Positions 15,065 to 23,534 of a stretch of DNA of 64,000 nt are shown piece after piece. Under the pieces are notes generated by a model, which had not been told where the DNA came from, did no database searches, and saw nothing but the letters and a program-made list of their open reading frames with translations. The stretch lies in contig NZ_JADNQW010000005.1 of assembly GCF_015709455.1 (NCBI RefSeq), positions 3,492,001 through 3,556,000 on the forward strand. Direction: 5' to 3'. The position numbers and the translations under genes are program-made. Source of the stretch: Methylosinus sp. H3A (GTDB taxonomy: Bacteria; Pseudomonadota; Alphaproteobacteria; Rhizobiales; Beijerinckiaceae). Each line of letters begins with the position of its first letter. Position 1 is the stretch's first letter.

Positions 15065-17236
15065 ATGAGTTTCGGCCACTCTCACGATGTCGCGGAAAGC
15101 CTGCAGGGCGAGATCGCACAGGGCGAGATCGATCTTGGGCAGATCGCCGGCGCCTTGTCGCGTCGCCGCCGTATCGTGATCGGCGTGACGCTCGCGGCCT
15201 TTTTCGGCGCGCTGATCTTCGTCAATGTCGTCAAGCCGCGCTACACGGCCGAGGCGCGCGTCCTGCTCGAGAATCAGGAGAGCTATCTGACGCGCGCCGA
15301 CAAGGAGCGCGCCGATCCCGCCGCCGCGCCGGACGCCGAGGCGGTGCAGAGCCAGATTCAGATGCTCACCTCGCGCGATCTCGCGCGCCGCGTGCTGAAA
15401 TCGCTCGAGCTTCAGGGAAATTCCGAGTTCGATCCGATCGCCGATGGAATAGGGCTCACGACGAAGATCGGCGTGATGCTCGGCCTGACGCGCGATCCGT
15501 CCAAGCTCGCGCCGGAGGAGCGCATGCTGGACGCTTATTTCGATAAGCTGCAGGTGCTATCGCCGACGAAGACGCGCGTGCTGCAGATCGAATTCTCCGC
15601 CCGCGATCCCGATCTCGCGGCGCGAGCGGCGAACGCCATCGCCTCCTATTATATCGACCTGCAGCGCGAGGCGAAGCGCGACAATGCGCGCGACGCCGCG
15701 CAATCGCTGAGCCCGTTGGTCGCCGATCTACGCGAGCGCCTCGCCAGAGCCGAGGCGAAGGTGGAGGCGTTCCGCTCGCGCTCGGGGCTCTTCGCCGGCA
15801 CGAATAATATGACGATCGCCACGCAGCAACTCGGCGATCTCACCAATCAACTCTCTATTTCCCGCACCGCGCAGGCGGACGCCGAGGCCAAGGCGAAGCT
15901 CGTGCGCGACATGTTGCGGCAAAATCGCGTCGGCGAGATTCCGGACGTCGCCAATAATGAGATGATCCGCCGCATCGGCGAGCAGCGCGTGACGCTGCGC
16001 GCCCATCTCGCGCTCGAATCCCGCACGCTGCTGCCCGGCCATCCGCGTATAAAGGAGCTGCAGGCGCAACTCGCCGATCTCGACGCCGATTGGCGGAGGG
16101 CGGCCGAGCGCACTGCGCGCACGTTGGAGAACGAGGCCCGCATCGCGTCCTCGCGCGTCGAGAATCTGGCGCGCGCCATGGATGAGCAGAAGCGCGTCGC
16201 CGGCGCGGCCGGCGCCGACGAGGTGCAGCTGCGCGAGCTCGAGCGCGCCGCCCGCGTGCTCAAGGATCAGCTCGAGGCGGATTCGGCCAAATATCAGGAG
16301 GCGCTGGCGCGCGAAGGGCCGAAGGCGTCGCCCGCCGACGCGCGCGTGATCCAGCGCGCCGTGGCGCCGCCCATCCCCTCCTTCCCGAAGAAGCTGCCGA
16401 TCACGGCTTTCGCCACGATCGCCGCCTTCGTGCTCTCGGCCGGCTCGATCATCGCGATCGAGCTCCTCACTGGCCGCGCCCGCGTCGCCGGTCCGACGCC
16501 GCTGCCGGCGCCGCCCGAGGAGGCGTTGGAAGCGCCGCCGAACGTCCGCATCGCGGCGGAACGGCGCGAGCCCGCCTTCGCCGAGGCGGAGGAGAAGCCG
16601 CAGACGGCGCGCTTTTCCGCGCCGCCGGATTCGCGAACGCCCAAGCTCGAGGATCGAACCACGCGCACGCATCGTTCGAGCGTCATCGGAAGGATCGACG
16701 CGGCGCGCATGGCGACGCTCTCGGTAAAAGTGCTCATGATCGGCTGCGCCGACGCCGAGCACAGCTTCGACAGCGCGGTGACTCTGTCGCGCGCGCTGGC
16801 GCGGCGCGGCCTCGCCATAATCGTCGCGGCCGACGCCGAGGCGGAAGGGGAGCTCTATGATCGGCTGGTTCCAGATGTCGATCGCGCCAGGCCGCTCGGT
16901 CTCGCCGATCTCGCCAGCGGCGCCGCGACCTTTGGCGAGGCTATTCATCGCGATCTGAATTCGCGTCTGCATGTCATGCCGGGGGGCTGCGCGGCGGCGG
17001 AATATGATCAGGACGCCGAGCCTGTGCTCGAGGCTCTGGCGCAGACCTATGATTTCATCGTCTTCGCCACGCGCGACTATGACCGCGCCATGTTCCTCGC
17101 GCCATCCTTCGACATCGTGCTGGTGAGCGGGTCCGAGCGCGCGGCCGAGGCGGTGATCGACGAGCTGGCGCAGGCCGGCGTCAGCGACGCCTTTCTGCTC
17201 GAGGAGGAGAGCCCCGCCGACGCCTCCGCCGCATGA
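15065..17236 (+). CDS. Wzz/GumC-type polysaccharide co-polymerase with degenerate BY-kinase domain
   Basis: A 723-residue inner-membrane protein that controls chain length and export. TM1 is at about residues 37-58, then a periplasmic Wzz region with long coiled coils (about 190-420), TM2 (LPITAFATIAAFVLSAGSI), a proline-rich linker, and a C-terminal Rossmann-like domain resembling a bacterial tyrosine kinase. Where Walker A should be, the sequence reads IGCADAEHSFDSAV, without the GK[ST] needed for ATP binding, and there is no tyrosine-rich tail. It is divergent from the Wza-type gene. Confidence 0.88.
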   Translation: MSFGHSHDVAESLQGEIAQGEIDLGQIAGALSRRRRIVIGVTLAAFFGALIFVNVVKPRYTAEARVLLENQESYLTRADKERADPAAAPDAEAVQSQIQMLTSRDLARRVLKSLELQGNSEFDPIADGIGLTTKIGVMLGLTRDPSKLAPEERMLDAYFDKLQVLSPTKTRVLQIEFSARDPDLAARAANAIASYYIDLQREAKRDNARDAAQSLSPLVADLRERLARAEAKVEAFRSRSGLFAGTNNMTIATQQLGDLTNQLSISRTAQADAEAKAKLVRDMLRQNRVGEIPDVANNEMIRRIGEQRVTLRAHLALESRTLLPGHPRIKELQAQLADLDADWRRAAERTARTLENEARIASSRVENLARAMDEQKRVAGAAGADEVQLRELERAARVLKDQLEADSAKYQEALAREGPKASPADARVIQRAVAPPIPSFPKKLPITAFATIAAFVLSAGSIIAIELLTGRARVAGPTPLPAPPEEALEAPPNVRIAAERREPAFAEAEEKPQTARFSAPPDSRTPKLEDRTTRTHRSSVIGRIDAARMATLSVKVLMIGCADAEHSFDSAVTLSRALARRGLAIIVAADAEAEGELYDRLVPDVDRARPLGLADLASGAATFGEAIHRDLNSRLHVMPGGCAAAEYDQDAEPVLEALAQTYDFIVFATRDYDRAMFLAPSFDIVLVSGSERAAEAVIDELAQAGVSDAFLLEEESPADASAA

Positions 17237-17237
17237 A

Positions 17238-18404
17238 TTACCGCGCGAGGCGCCGAAGCCGCGCGAGCGACGCGAAGAGGCGCGGGTTCTGCTTGACGGC
17301 GCGCTTTGCGCGCGTGAGCGCGGCGAGGACGGGCGCGGCGAGCGCGCCGAGCGGCGTCGCCGGAACGACGGCGTCGACGAGCGCGATCGTCTCGTCGCAG
17401 ACGGCGTTTTTGTAGCGCGCTTCGCCGACGCCGAGATCGAAACGCCCGACGCCGCGCGCGACGAGACCGCGCAGCAGCGAATGCAGCAGGAGGTCGCCCG
17501 GCGAGGAGCGCGCGATCTCTTCCTCCGCCGTGAAGGAGTTGAGCATTGCGGAGAAGCGTCCGCTATGGGTGAAGCCGGCGTAGGTCGCGATGATGCGACC
17601 GTCGAGCGTCAGCGCGTGAGTCTCCAGCGCGCCGCCGCAGAGGCCGAGGACGAAATCGCGCATCGCGCCGCTGTCGAAAGACGCATCCCGCAGCCGCTCG
17701 GCCTTCTGCGCGAGAAGAACCTCGAGGATCTCGCCTCTGCGCGCGCCCGTCGCGCAATGCTCGAAGACGAGCGCGCCCATCTTCTCGAGCCGCGCCTGCT
17801 TCTTGCGCAGCTTTTTCCGCGCGTCGCTCGAAAAGCGCATATCGAGCTCGCTCGCCGTCGCGGGCAAAGTCGTCCCATAGGCGAAGCTCGGACTGGGTGC
17901 CGCGCCGGGAAGGGCGAGCGGATTGGCGACGCCCTCGAAAGCTTGCGGTTGATTGCCGAGCCGATAGAGATCGACGCCGGTCGCGCGGGCGGCGCGGCGC
18001 AACAGCGCGCGAATGGCGTCCGCGTCGAAGCGCGCGTCCGCGGCGAAAAGCCCGAGATTGAAATTGCTCTCCTTGCCGCCGAGAAACTGCGCGATGCGCA
18101 GCGGCCCGAGACGGGAGGTCGCGAGACCGACGAGAACGAGCGGGCGCGCGCCGGCGGCGGGCCGTGCGACGACGATCATCGGCGTGAGGCCCCGCGCGCG
18201 GCCGAAAGTCTCGAACCAGTCGCGCGCAAAGCCGAAGGACTGATAGGCGCTCACCGGAGCGTCGGCGAACAGAGCCTCCCAATCTTCGCGCGCGTCTTCG
18301 AAAGAGGTGAAGACATCGAGCGAGATTTCGTCGACGGCCGTTTCGAACCGCGAAAGCTCCATGAGATTTTCTACTCTGAGATTTTCAGCTCTTGCGTTAA
18401 CCAT
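17238..18404 (-). CDS. CelD/BioF2-like GNAT acetyltransferase
   Basis: A 388-residue protein of the GNAT superfamily variant found with exopolysaccharide and cellulose genes. The N-terminal part (SAYQSFGFARDWFETFGRA) and the C-terminal half (LTLDGRIIATYAGFTHSGRF, PGDLLLHSLLRGLVARGVGRFDLGVG) are typical. It probably acylates a sugar or nucleotide-sugar of the polymer. It ends one base from the end of the convergent Wzz-type gene. Start uncertain: ATG 18404 or ATG 18362. Confidence 0.8.
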   Translation of the reverse strand: MVNARAENLRVENLMELSRFETAVDEISLDVFTSFEDAREDWEALFADAPVSAYQSFGFARDWFETFGRARGLTPMIVVARPAAGARPLVLVGLATSRLGPLRIAQFLGGKESNFNLGLFAADARFDADAIRALLRRAARATGVDLYRLGNQPQAFEGVANPLALPGAAPSPSFAYGTTLPATASELDMRFSSDARKKLRKKQARLEKMGALVFEHCATGARRGEILEVLLAQKAERLRDASFDSGAMRDFVLGLCGGALETHALTLDGRIIATYAGFTHSGRFSAMLNSFTAEEEIARSSPGDLLLHSLLRGLVARGVGRFDLGVGEARYKNAVCDETIALVDAVVPATPLGALAAPVLAALTRAKRAVKQNPRLFASLARLRRLAR

Positions 18405-18514
18405 ATCCTCGCCGCATTGCTGATGTTTGCGCTTCTTCGTGACACTAGCAAGGAAAGGTCAACGAGACCTCGAGATGGTGACGCGACGAGACGAATTGCG
18501 CGGGAGGCGCTGCC

Positions 18515-19570
18515 GTGACGAAATGGCGTCGATTGGCGATTGAAGCAGGCATGGAATTCTTCCGTGCGAGCGGCGCCCACCGTTTGGCCGAGCCCTTTAC
18601 GCGCGGGCTCGGCGCGATTTTGATGTTTCATCGCGTGCGGCCGCGGCTCGAGCAGGCCTTCGAGCCCAATCAGCCTTTGGAGATCACGCCGGAATTCCTG
18701 AATGCGCTGATTGCGTGGCTGCGCCAGCGCGGCGTCGAGATCGTTTCGCTGGAGACAGCGCTGGCGCGGCTGCGCGAGGGCGCGCCCGGAGCGCCTTTCG
18801 TGGTGCTCTCCTTCGACGACGGCTATCGCGATTTCGTCGAGCATGCGCTGCCTGTGCTGGAGCGCCATCGCACGCCTTTCGTCCTCTATCTGACCGCCGG
18901 ATACGCCGACGCTTCCGCGCGGCTGTGGTGGGTCGAGCTCGAGGAGGCGGTCCGACGTCTCGATCGGCTCGACGTGATCGCCGGCGGACGGCGCGTGTGC
19001 TGCGATACGGCGACGGCGGCGGAGAAGCGCAGCGCCTTCGCCGAAATTTATGCGCAATTGCGGGCGGGCGACGAGGCGGAGCTTTTGCGCGTCGTCACCG
19101 CTCTGTCCGCCGAGGCGCGGCTCGAGCCTCATGCGTTGACGCGGCGCCTGTGCCTTGGATGGAGCGAGCTGCGCGCGCTGGCGCGACACGAGCTCGCGAC
19201 GATCGGCGCGCATTCGGTGACTCATGCGCGATTGGCCAAGGTCGATTGTGCGAGCGCGATCTTCGAAATGGCCGAGAGCCGGCTGCGCCTAGAAGCAGAG
19301 CTGGAGCAGCCGGTTCCGCATTTCTGCTATCCGGTCGGCGATCCGACATCGGCGGGGAAAAGAGAATTCGAGCTCGCGGCGCGACTCGGCTTCACGAGCG
19401 CGGTGACGACGCGTCCCGGCATGATCTTCCCCGAGCACCGAGATCATCTCTCGGCGCTGCCGCGACTCTCGGTGAATGGGCGGCACCAATCGCTCGCCGC
19501 CTTGGACATTCTTCTGTCCGGCGCGCCCTTCGCGCTGATGAATGCGGGACGCCGCGTGACGGCGGCTTGA
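18515..19570 (+). CDS. Polysaccharide deacetylase (NodB-type)
   Basis: A 351-residue carbohydrate esterase family 4 protein. The first metal motif is intact (VLSFDDGYRDF) and the second reads GAHSVTHARLAK; a later segment, HFCYPVGDP, fits the third. It removes acetyl groups from sugar residues of the exopolysaccharide. No signal peptide is seen, so it may act on cytosolic precursors. The start is GTG at 18515. It follows the divergent acetyltransferase gene, and the two may set the acetylation level together. Confidence 0.88.
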   Translation: MTKWRRLAIEAGMEFFRASGAHRLAEPFTRGLGAILMFHRVRPRLEQAFEPNQPLEITPEFLNALIAWLRQRGVEIVSLETALARLREGAPGAPFVVLSFDDGYRDFVEHALPVLERHRTPFVLYLTAGYADASARLWWVELEEAVRRLDRLDVIAGGRRVCCDTATAAEKRSAFAEIYAQLRAGDEAELLRVVTALSAEARLEPHALTRRLCLGWSELRALARHELATIGAHSVTHARLAKVDCASAIFEMAESRLRLEAELEQPVPHFCYPVGDPTSAGKREFELAARLGFTSAVTTRPGMIFPEHRDHLSALPRLSVNGRHQSLAALDILLSGAPFALMNAGRRVTAA

Positions 19571-19573
19571 GCA

Positions 19574-19605
19574 GGATTTCGAAAAAGTGGATTTTTCGAA
19601 AATCC
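19574..19605. repeat. Dispersed AT-containing palindrome, possible terminator
   Basis: Inverted arms around TCGAAAAA and TTTTTCGA with a GTGGA loop, directly after the deacetylase stop. It resembles dispersed Rhizobiales palindromes with TTTTTCGG arms and may terminate transcription from both sides. Confidence 0.6.
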
Positions 19606-19631
19606 CGCCCTTCTCGCCGTGTCGGACCAAA

Positions 19632-20078
19632 TCACGCCAAGCCGAGACGCCGGGTGAAGCCTCGCCATAGTTCGCCGAGCGTTTTCTTTTCGGCGACCGC
19701 GCGCGCGCGGGCGGAGACGGCGGCGGGTGTGATCGCGCCCGAATAATTGCAATCGCAGAAAATGTGATGCGCCTCGCGCATGGACAGCTGGAAGAAATCG
19801 ATCGCGTCGCCGAGCCTGTCGCCCTTCAAACCCTGCTCGCGGAAGAGGGCGTCACGAAAGGCGATCGACAAGGGCGACTCGTCCTGGCGCAATTTCACAC
19901 GCTCCTTGACGGGGACATATTCCATCATCGAGAACAGGCGAATGCGTCCGACATGCGCTTCGATCAACGAGGCGAGCCGCTCGAGCCGCGCGCGACGCAG
20001 CGAGGCTTCTTCGCGCCGCGCTTCGACGGGTTCGACTCCTGCAAGTTTAGTGATTTCTTCGAGAGTTCTGTATTTCAT
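19632..20078 (-). CDS. Conserved hypothetical protein
   Basis: A 148-residue soluble protein that I do not recognise. It starts at ATG 20078 with GGAGGG four bases upstream. It is rich in Arg and Glu, has helical N-terminal heptads (RREEASLRRARLERLASL), and carries a His/Cys cluster, REAHHIFCDCNYSG, that might bind a metal. It is divergent from the membrane-protein gene at 20297 across 218 bases. Confidence 0.65.
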   Translation of the reverse strand: MKYRTLEEITKLAGVEPVEARREEASLRRARLERLASLIEAHVGRIRLFSMMEYVPVKERVKLRQDESPLSIAFRDALFREQGLKGDRLGDAIDFFQLSMREAHHIFCDCNYSGAITPAAVSARARAVAEKKTLGELWRGFTRRLGLA

Positions 20079-20296
20079 CACGCCCTCCGTCGCCAATGGG
20101 GCCGGCCGCCCGACAAAACAAATCCCCGACTCCACTGAACACGTTCGGCTGGGATTGGTTCCTGCGGTCATTTCGATGTCGGAGCGCGGACGGCGACGCT
20201 TTCGTCGACGGCGCGATCGTCGCTCTTGCCGGCTCGGACAGCGCAACTAGATGCTGCGCGGGGTTGCAGGACGGGCTGCTGGAATGGAGTGTCCTC

Positions 20297-21001
20297 ATGT
20301 CCATGACCTTCCGAGAGGCGACAGCGCAAGAAAACGCCGCAGTTTATGGCGGCCTCGTCGATGCGGTGGGAGGCATCGCAACAATAGTCCTCGCCGTCTG
20401 TGGGCTCGCCGGCGTCAATCCGCCGCTGATGGCCGGCATCGCGACGATCGTGTTCGGCGTCGCACTGCTCATTCAAGGCGGCACGATGCTGTCCGAATAT
20501 GCGCAGATCATCTTTCCCGCGGGCGCGAAAACCGCGAATTTCGAACACTTCGGAGGCGGCAGCCTCTCGGCTGTCTTCCTCGTCGGAGCGGCGGGAATTG
20601 TGCTCGGCGTGCTCTCGCTGCTCGGCATTAATTCCGGCGTGCTGACGCCGATCGCGACGATCGCGTTCGGAACCGCGCTCGTGCTCAGCAGCAATGCGGT
20701 CTGGCACCTCTATACGTTACGTCATGCGCAGGCGAGGAACGACGCCTCCGCCTCGCAATCGCAGAATGTCGGCGGCGAATTTCTGGCGAGCGAGATGGCC
20801 TCTGGCTCTGCGGGAATTCAGGCGCTGGCCGGATTGGGCGCTATCGTGCTCGGCGTTCTCGCGGTGGCGGGAAGCAGCAATGATCTCGTGCTCAATCTCG
20901 TCGCTCTGCTGGCGCTCGGCGCGACCGTCGTGCTCACCGGCAGCACGCTGAGCGCGACGGTGCTGAGCTTCATGCGCCCCTGGTCGTCGTCGCAGTCCTG
21001 A
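20297..21001 (+). CDS. Polytopic membrane protein, unknown function
   Basis: A 234-residue protein with six or seven hydrophobic helices in three similar pairs (GGIATIVLAVCGL, GAAGIVLGVLSLLGI, GLGAIVLGVLAVAG), suggesting internal duplication. ATG at 20297 has GGAG 8 bases upstream. No enzymatic motif is seen. It precedes the MarR-copper region, but the intervening marR gene points the other way, so a shared role is uncertain. Confidence 0.7.
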   Translation: MSMTFREATAQENAAVYGGLVDAVGGIATIVLAVCGLAGVNPPLMAGIATIVFGVALLIQGGTMLSEYAQIIFPAGAKTANFEHFGGGSLSAVFLVGAAGIVLGVLSLLGINSGVLTPIATIAFGTALVLSSNAVWHLYTLRHAQARNDASASQSQNVGGEFLASEMASGSAGIQALAGLGAIVLGVLAVAGSSNDLVLNLVALLALGATVVLTGSTLSATVLSFMRPWSSSQS

Positions 21002-21118
21002 TCCGACTTTGCCGCTCGTCTCTCGGAGCCGTCGACGCAGACGGCTCCGGGGGTCGTCGCGCTATCGTGACGGTCATCAGATGCGGGACATTCGACTGGG
21101 AGAGAGACCGCGTCGGCG

Positions 21119-21610
21119 CTACGCTGTACCGCTGGACGCATCGACGCGCGGCGCGTCGTCGCTTTTGTGCTCTGTCTCGAAGAGACGAAGAAAGGCGCTC
21201 TTTTCCGCATGCAGCTTGCGCAGATGCACGAAAGCGAGCTGCGCCAGTCGGCGGTCGCCGAGCGTGGTCAATACGACGAGTGAGCGCCTTCGGTCGAGAG
21301 GGTCGTTCTTGCGCTTGACGAGCTTTGCTTGCTCGAGGCGCGAGACCAGCTCCGCGGCGCTATGATCGCGGATCAGCAATTGCTCGGCGAGCTCGCCGAC
21401 GCTGATATGGGCCCCGGCGCGAAAGGTCTTTATAGCGAGCAACGCCTGATAGCGTTGCATGGTGAGGCCGACATCCGAAGCCGCCTGCTCGCTGAAGGCG
21501 AGGAACTGCCGCAGCGCGTAGCGGAAATTGGCGAGCGCGCGAAGCTCCTCCTCCGAGGGGCGGCTGTCTTCGTCGGCTTCCTGAGGGCGGCTCTCGAGCG
21601 CCGTCGACAT
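21119..21610 (-). CDS. MarR-family transcriptional regulator
   Basis: A 163-residue winged-helix regulator. The core includes LTMQRYQALLAIKTF, ISVGELAEQLLIRDHSAAEL and the wing KRKNDPLDRRRSLVVLTTLG. ATG at 21610 was chosen for its GCGAGGAAA site; longer in-frame readings upstream have no ribosome site. It is divergent from the periplasmic gene at 21847, with two palindromes between them that are likely its operators. The effector is unknown. Confidence 0.88.
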   Translation of the reverse strand: MSTALESRPQEADEDSRPSEEELRALANFRYALRQFLAFSEQAASDVGLTMQRYQALLAIKTFRAGAHISVGELAEQLLIRDHSAAELVSRLEQAKLVKRKNDPLDRRRSLVVLTTLGDRRLAQLAFVHLRKLHAEKSAFLRLFETEHKSDDAPRVDASSGTA

Positions 21611-21740
21611 TTTCCTCGCTCCCTCGGATTCGCTGCCGCGATCTTCGGCCAAGCGCGCATGATGACCTTCGCCCTGCGTCTGGTCAAGGCGTCCGCCTGG
21701 CCGCCCGCTCCTTGCGCGCGCAACGCGTCTTGCATTTATA

Positions 21741-21775
21741 TCGTGACACGACACATATATCCATCGTATAACGAT
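21741..21775. promoter_or_regulatory. Two palindromes in the marR/periplasmic-gene spacer
   Basis: TCGTG-A-CACGA (21741-21751) and ATCGT-ATA-ACGAT (21763-21775) lie in a local AT-rich patch between divergent genes. Their half-sites share a TCGT/ACGA core and their centres are 23 bp apart, close to two helical turns. The position suggests operators for the adjacent MarR protein controlling both directions. Confidence 0.5.
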
Positions 21776-21846
21776 GTGTGTCCGAGTGGCGGCGTCGCTC
21801 GAACGAAACGCGCGCGCGAATGACGTGCGAGACCGGGAGGAATACG

Positions 21847-22416
21847 ATGATCGTCCGATTTTTTGCCGCCGTGATTTTCGCGAGCATCGGCTGGGCGACG
21901 CAGGCGCAAGCGCATGGCGGCGTCAGCATCGACGAAGGCCAATGCAAGATGAAGATCGGGCCCGATCAAATGAACTTCACCGGCTATCAGCCGCTGAAGT
22001 CGCGCGAGCAATTCTGCGACGACATTCCCGATGTCGGTCCGACAATCATCGTCCTCGACGCGGTGCAGGACGAGCTGCGCGACATGAATCTGGAGATTCG
22101 CATCCTGCGTGACGTCGGTCAGTCCAGCGACGACGAAAATCTCGAGCAGAACACGGAGACCTATGTGCCGCCGAAGAAATATCGCACCGGCACGCTCAAC
22201 TTCGAATACGACTTCAAGCAAAAAGGCAAGTTCATCGGATTGGTGAAGGCGCGGAACGAGGACGGATCGAAAGACTATGTCTCGCGCTTTCCCTTCTCGG
22301 TCGGCGAGACCGAGACGCGTGACCTCACTATCGCGACATTTTTTGCGACGTTGGGACTGGTCGGATTCGGACTCTGGTACAAGAATTCCTTCAAGGCGAA
22401 GCCGCCGCGAGCCTGA
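21847..22416 (+). CDS. Periplasmic protein with mature N-terminal His and C-terminal membrane anchor
   Basis: A 189-residue protein. The signal peptide (1-22) ends ATQAQA, so the mature chain would begin H23-GGVS, as in copper proteins such as CopC that use an N-terminal His. It also has C33 and M35 (GQCKMK), a second Cys (EQFCDDI), a beta-rich body (GTLNFEYDFKQKGKFIGLV), and one C-terminal transmembrane helix (TIATFFATLGLVGFGLWY). ATG at 21847 has GGAGG upstream. No family is recognised with certainty. It is followed by a PCuAC-like gene 83 bases on, so copper handling is inferred. Confidence 0.65.
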   Translation: MIVRFFAAVIFASIGWATQAQAHGGVSIDEGQCKMKIGPDQMNFTGYQPLKSREQFCDDIPDVGPTIIVLDAVQDELRDMNLEIRILRDVGQSSDDENLEQNTETYVPPKKYRTGTLNFEYDFKQKGKFIGLVKARNEDGSKDYVSRFPFSVGETETRDLTIATFFATLGLVGFGLWYKNSFKAKPPRA

Positions 22417-22499
22417 TCGCGGAGGAGCGCTTTTGTCGTAGCGCTTTCGTCGTCACGAGCGACGCCGCGACCCCGCGGCTCGCCGAAAAGGAGGCGGCC

Positions 22500-23123
22500 A
22501 TGTCCATCGATCGACGGCGCGTTCTGTTCCTGACCGGAGGCGCCGCGCTCGCGGCCGGCGGTTTCGGCCTCGCGAACGCGCATGAATATGAAAAGGGCAG
22601 GCTCAAGGTCGAGCATCCCTGGCTGCGCGCGCCGCGCGACGGCGAGAGCGACGCCAATCTCTTCATGGTGGTTTACAATCGCGGCGACGCGCCCGATCGT
22701 CTGATCGGGGTAAAATCTTCCGAGATCGGCGGCTTCGATCTGCATGTCGCTCCGCATTTCGCCGTTGCGACAGATGCGATCTTCCTTCCTGTCGGCTCGA
22801 AAGTGACTCTCGCGCCCGGGGGCTCCTACATTCATCTCTCGGGCGTCGAGAAGATCAATCCGGTCGGCTGGGGCTTCGAGCTCACTCTCCTGTTCGAAAA
22901 GGCCGGCGAATTGCAGATCGACGCTGCGATCGACGCGCCCGACGCCACGCATGCGCATGATGCGGAGGCGATGGAGCGTTGGGAGAAGGCGCATGGGCGC
23001 GGAGCCGCAGAAGCGCCTCGAGAGGGCGACGCGCATAGAGAGGATCATCGCTCGGGCCACGAGGAGATGAAGGGGCAGGGCGAGGCTCGGCCGGACGTCG
23101 GCGAGCCGCAGCAGGCGCAGTGA
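22500..23123 (+). CDS. PCuAC-family periplasmic copper-chaperone-like protein with His-rich tail
   Basis: A 207-residue protein. A Tat-like signal (DRRRVLFLTG) ends at LANA, leaving a mature N-terminal His (H28). The PCuAC fold is clear (LKVEHPWLRAPRDGESDANLFM..., FELTLLFEKAGELQID). The canonical HxM site near HLMLIG is changed to IHLSGVE, so one methionine ligand is lost. The C-terminal 45 residues are rich in His and Met (THAHDAEAMERW, DAHREDHRSGHEEM), an extension likely to bind metal. PCuAC proteins deliver Cu(I) to copper enzymes; delivery to a methane monooxygenase would fit but is inference. Confidence 0.78.
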   Translation: MSIDRRRVLFLTGGAALAAGGFGLANAHEYEKGRLKVEHPWLRAPRDGESDANLFMVVYNRGDAPDRLIGVKSSEIGGFDLHVAPHFAVATDAIFLPVGSKVTLAPGGSYIHLSGVEKINPVGWGFELTLLFEKAGELQIDAAIDAPDATHAHDAEAMERWEKAHGRGAAEAPREGDAHREDHRSGHEEMKGQGEARPDVGEPQQAQ

Positions 23124-23264
23124 GCCATTTTCCGGACCTGCTCGAAAAATTAACTTGCGCGCGACGAAATATGTCGCCATTCGATAGATCAAGCTGCGAC
23201 GTCTCGACGCCTCTGCACGCAGCCAAATCGAAAAAACGAGCGGCGGCGTCTAATGGAGAAGAAA

Positions 23265-23384
23265 ATGGCTCTGCAGACTTCCGGGAAGGACATCGTCAAG
23301 TCTCTGGCTTGGTTCATCGGCGCGATCGCGCTGATCCTGACCTTGATCCACTACGCTCCCATCATTTCGCACGGGGCGTTCTGA
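23265..23384 (+). CDS. 39-residue single-helix membrane peptide
   Basis: A short gene reading MALQTSGKDIVKSLAW..., ending SHGAF. A hydrophobic helix (FIGAIALILTLIHYAPII) follows a short basic N-terminus. The ATG at 23265 has GGAG six bases upstream; an in-frame ATG at 23253 lacks one. A strong terminator follows at 23407, which supports a real transcript. It resembles subunit-type peptides of membrane complexes; its partner is unknown. Confidence 0.6.
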   Translation: MALQTSGKDIVKSLAWFIGAIALILTLIHYAPIISHGAF

Positions 23385-23406
23385 GCGAGACGCTCTCGCT
23401 CGCGCT

Positions 23407-23443
23407 ACGCCGGCCGCGATCCAGCGATCATGGCCGGCGTTTT
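23407..23443 (+). terminator. Rho-independent terminator
   Basis: A perfect 9-bp stem, ACGCCGGCC/GGCCGGCGT (23407-23415 and 23432-23440), followed by a short T-run (23440-23443). It closes the PCuAC/small-peptide unit. Confidence 0.7.
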
Positions 23444-23534
23444 CGCATTCGGCGTCGCCTTCGCCGAGACGCGCGTTTGGCGTTGCTCGACCATGACGTT
23501 ATTGTCCGCGCGACGATAGTGAGGTCGCGAACTT

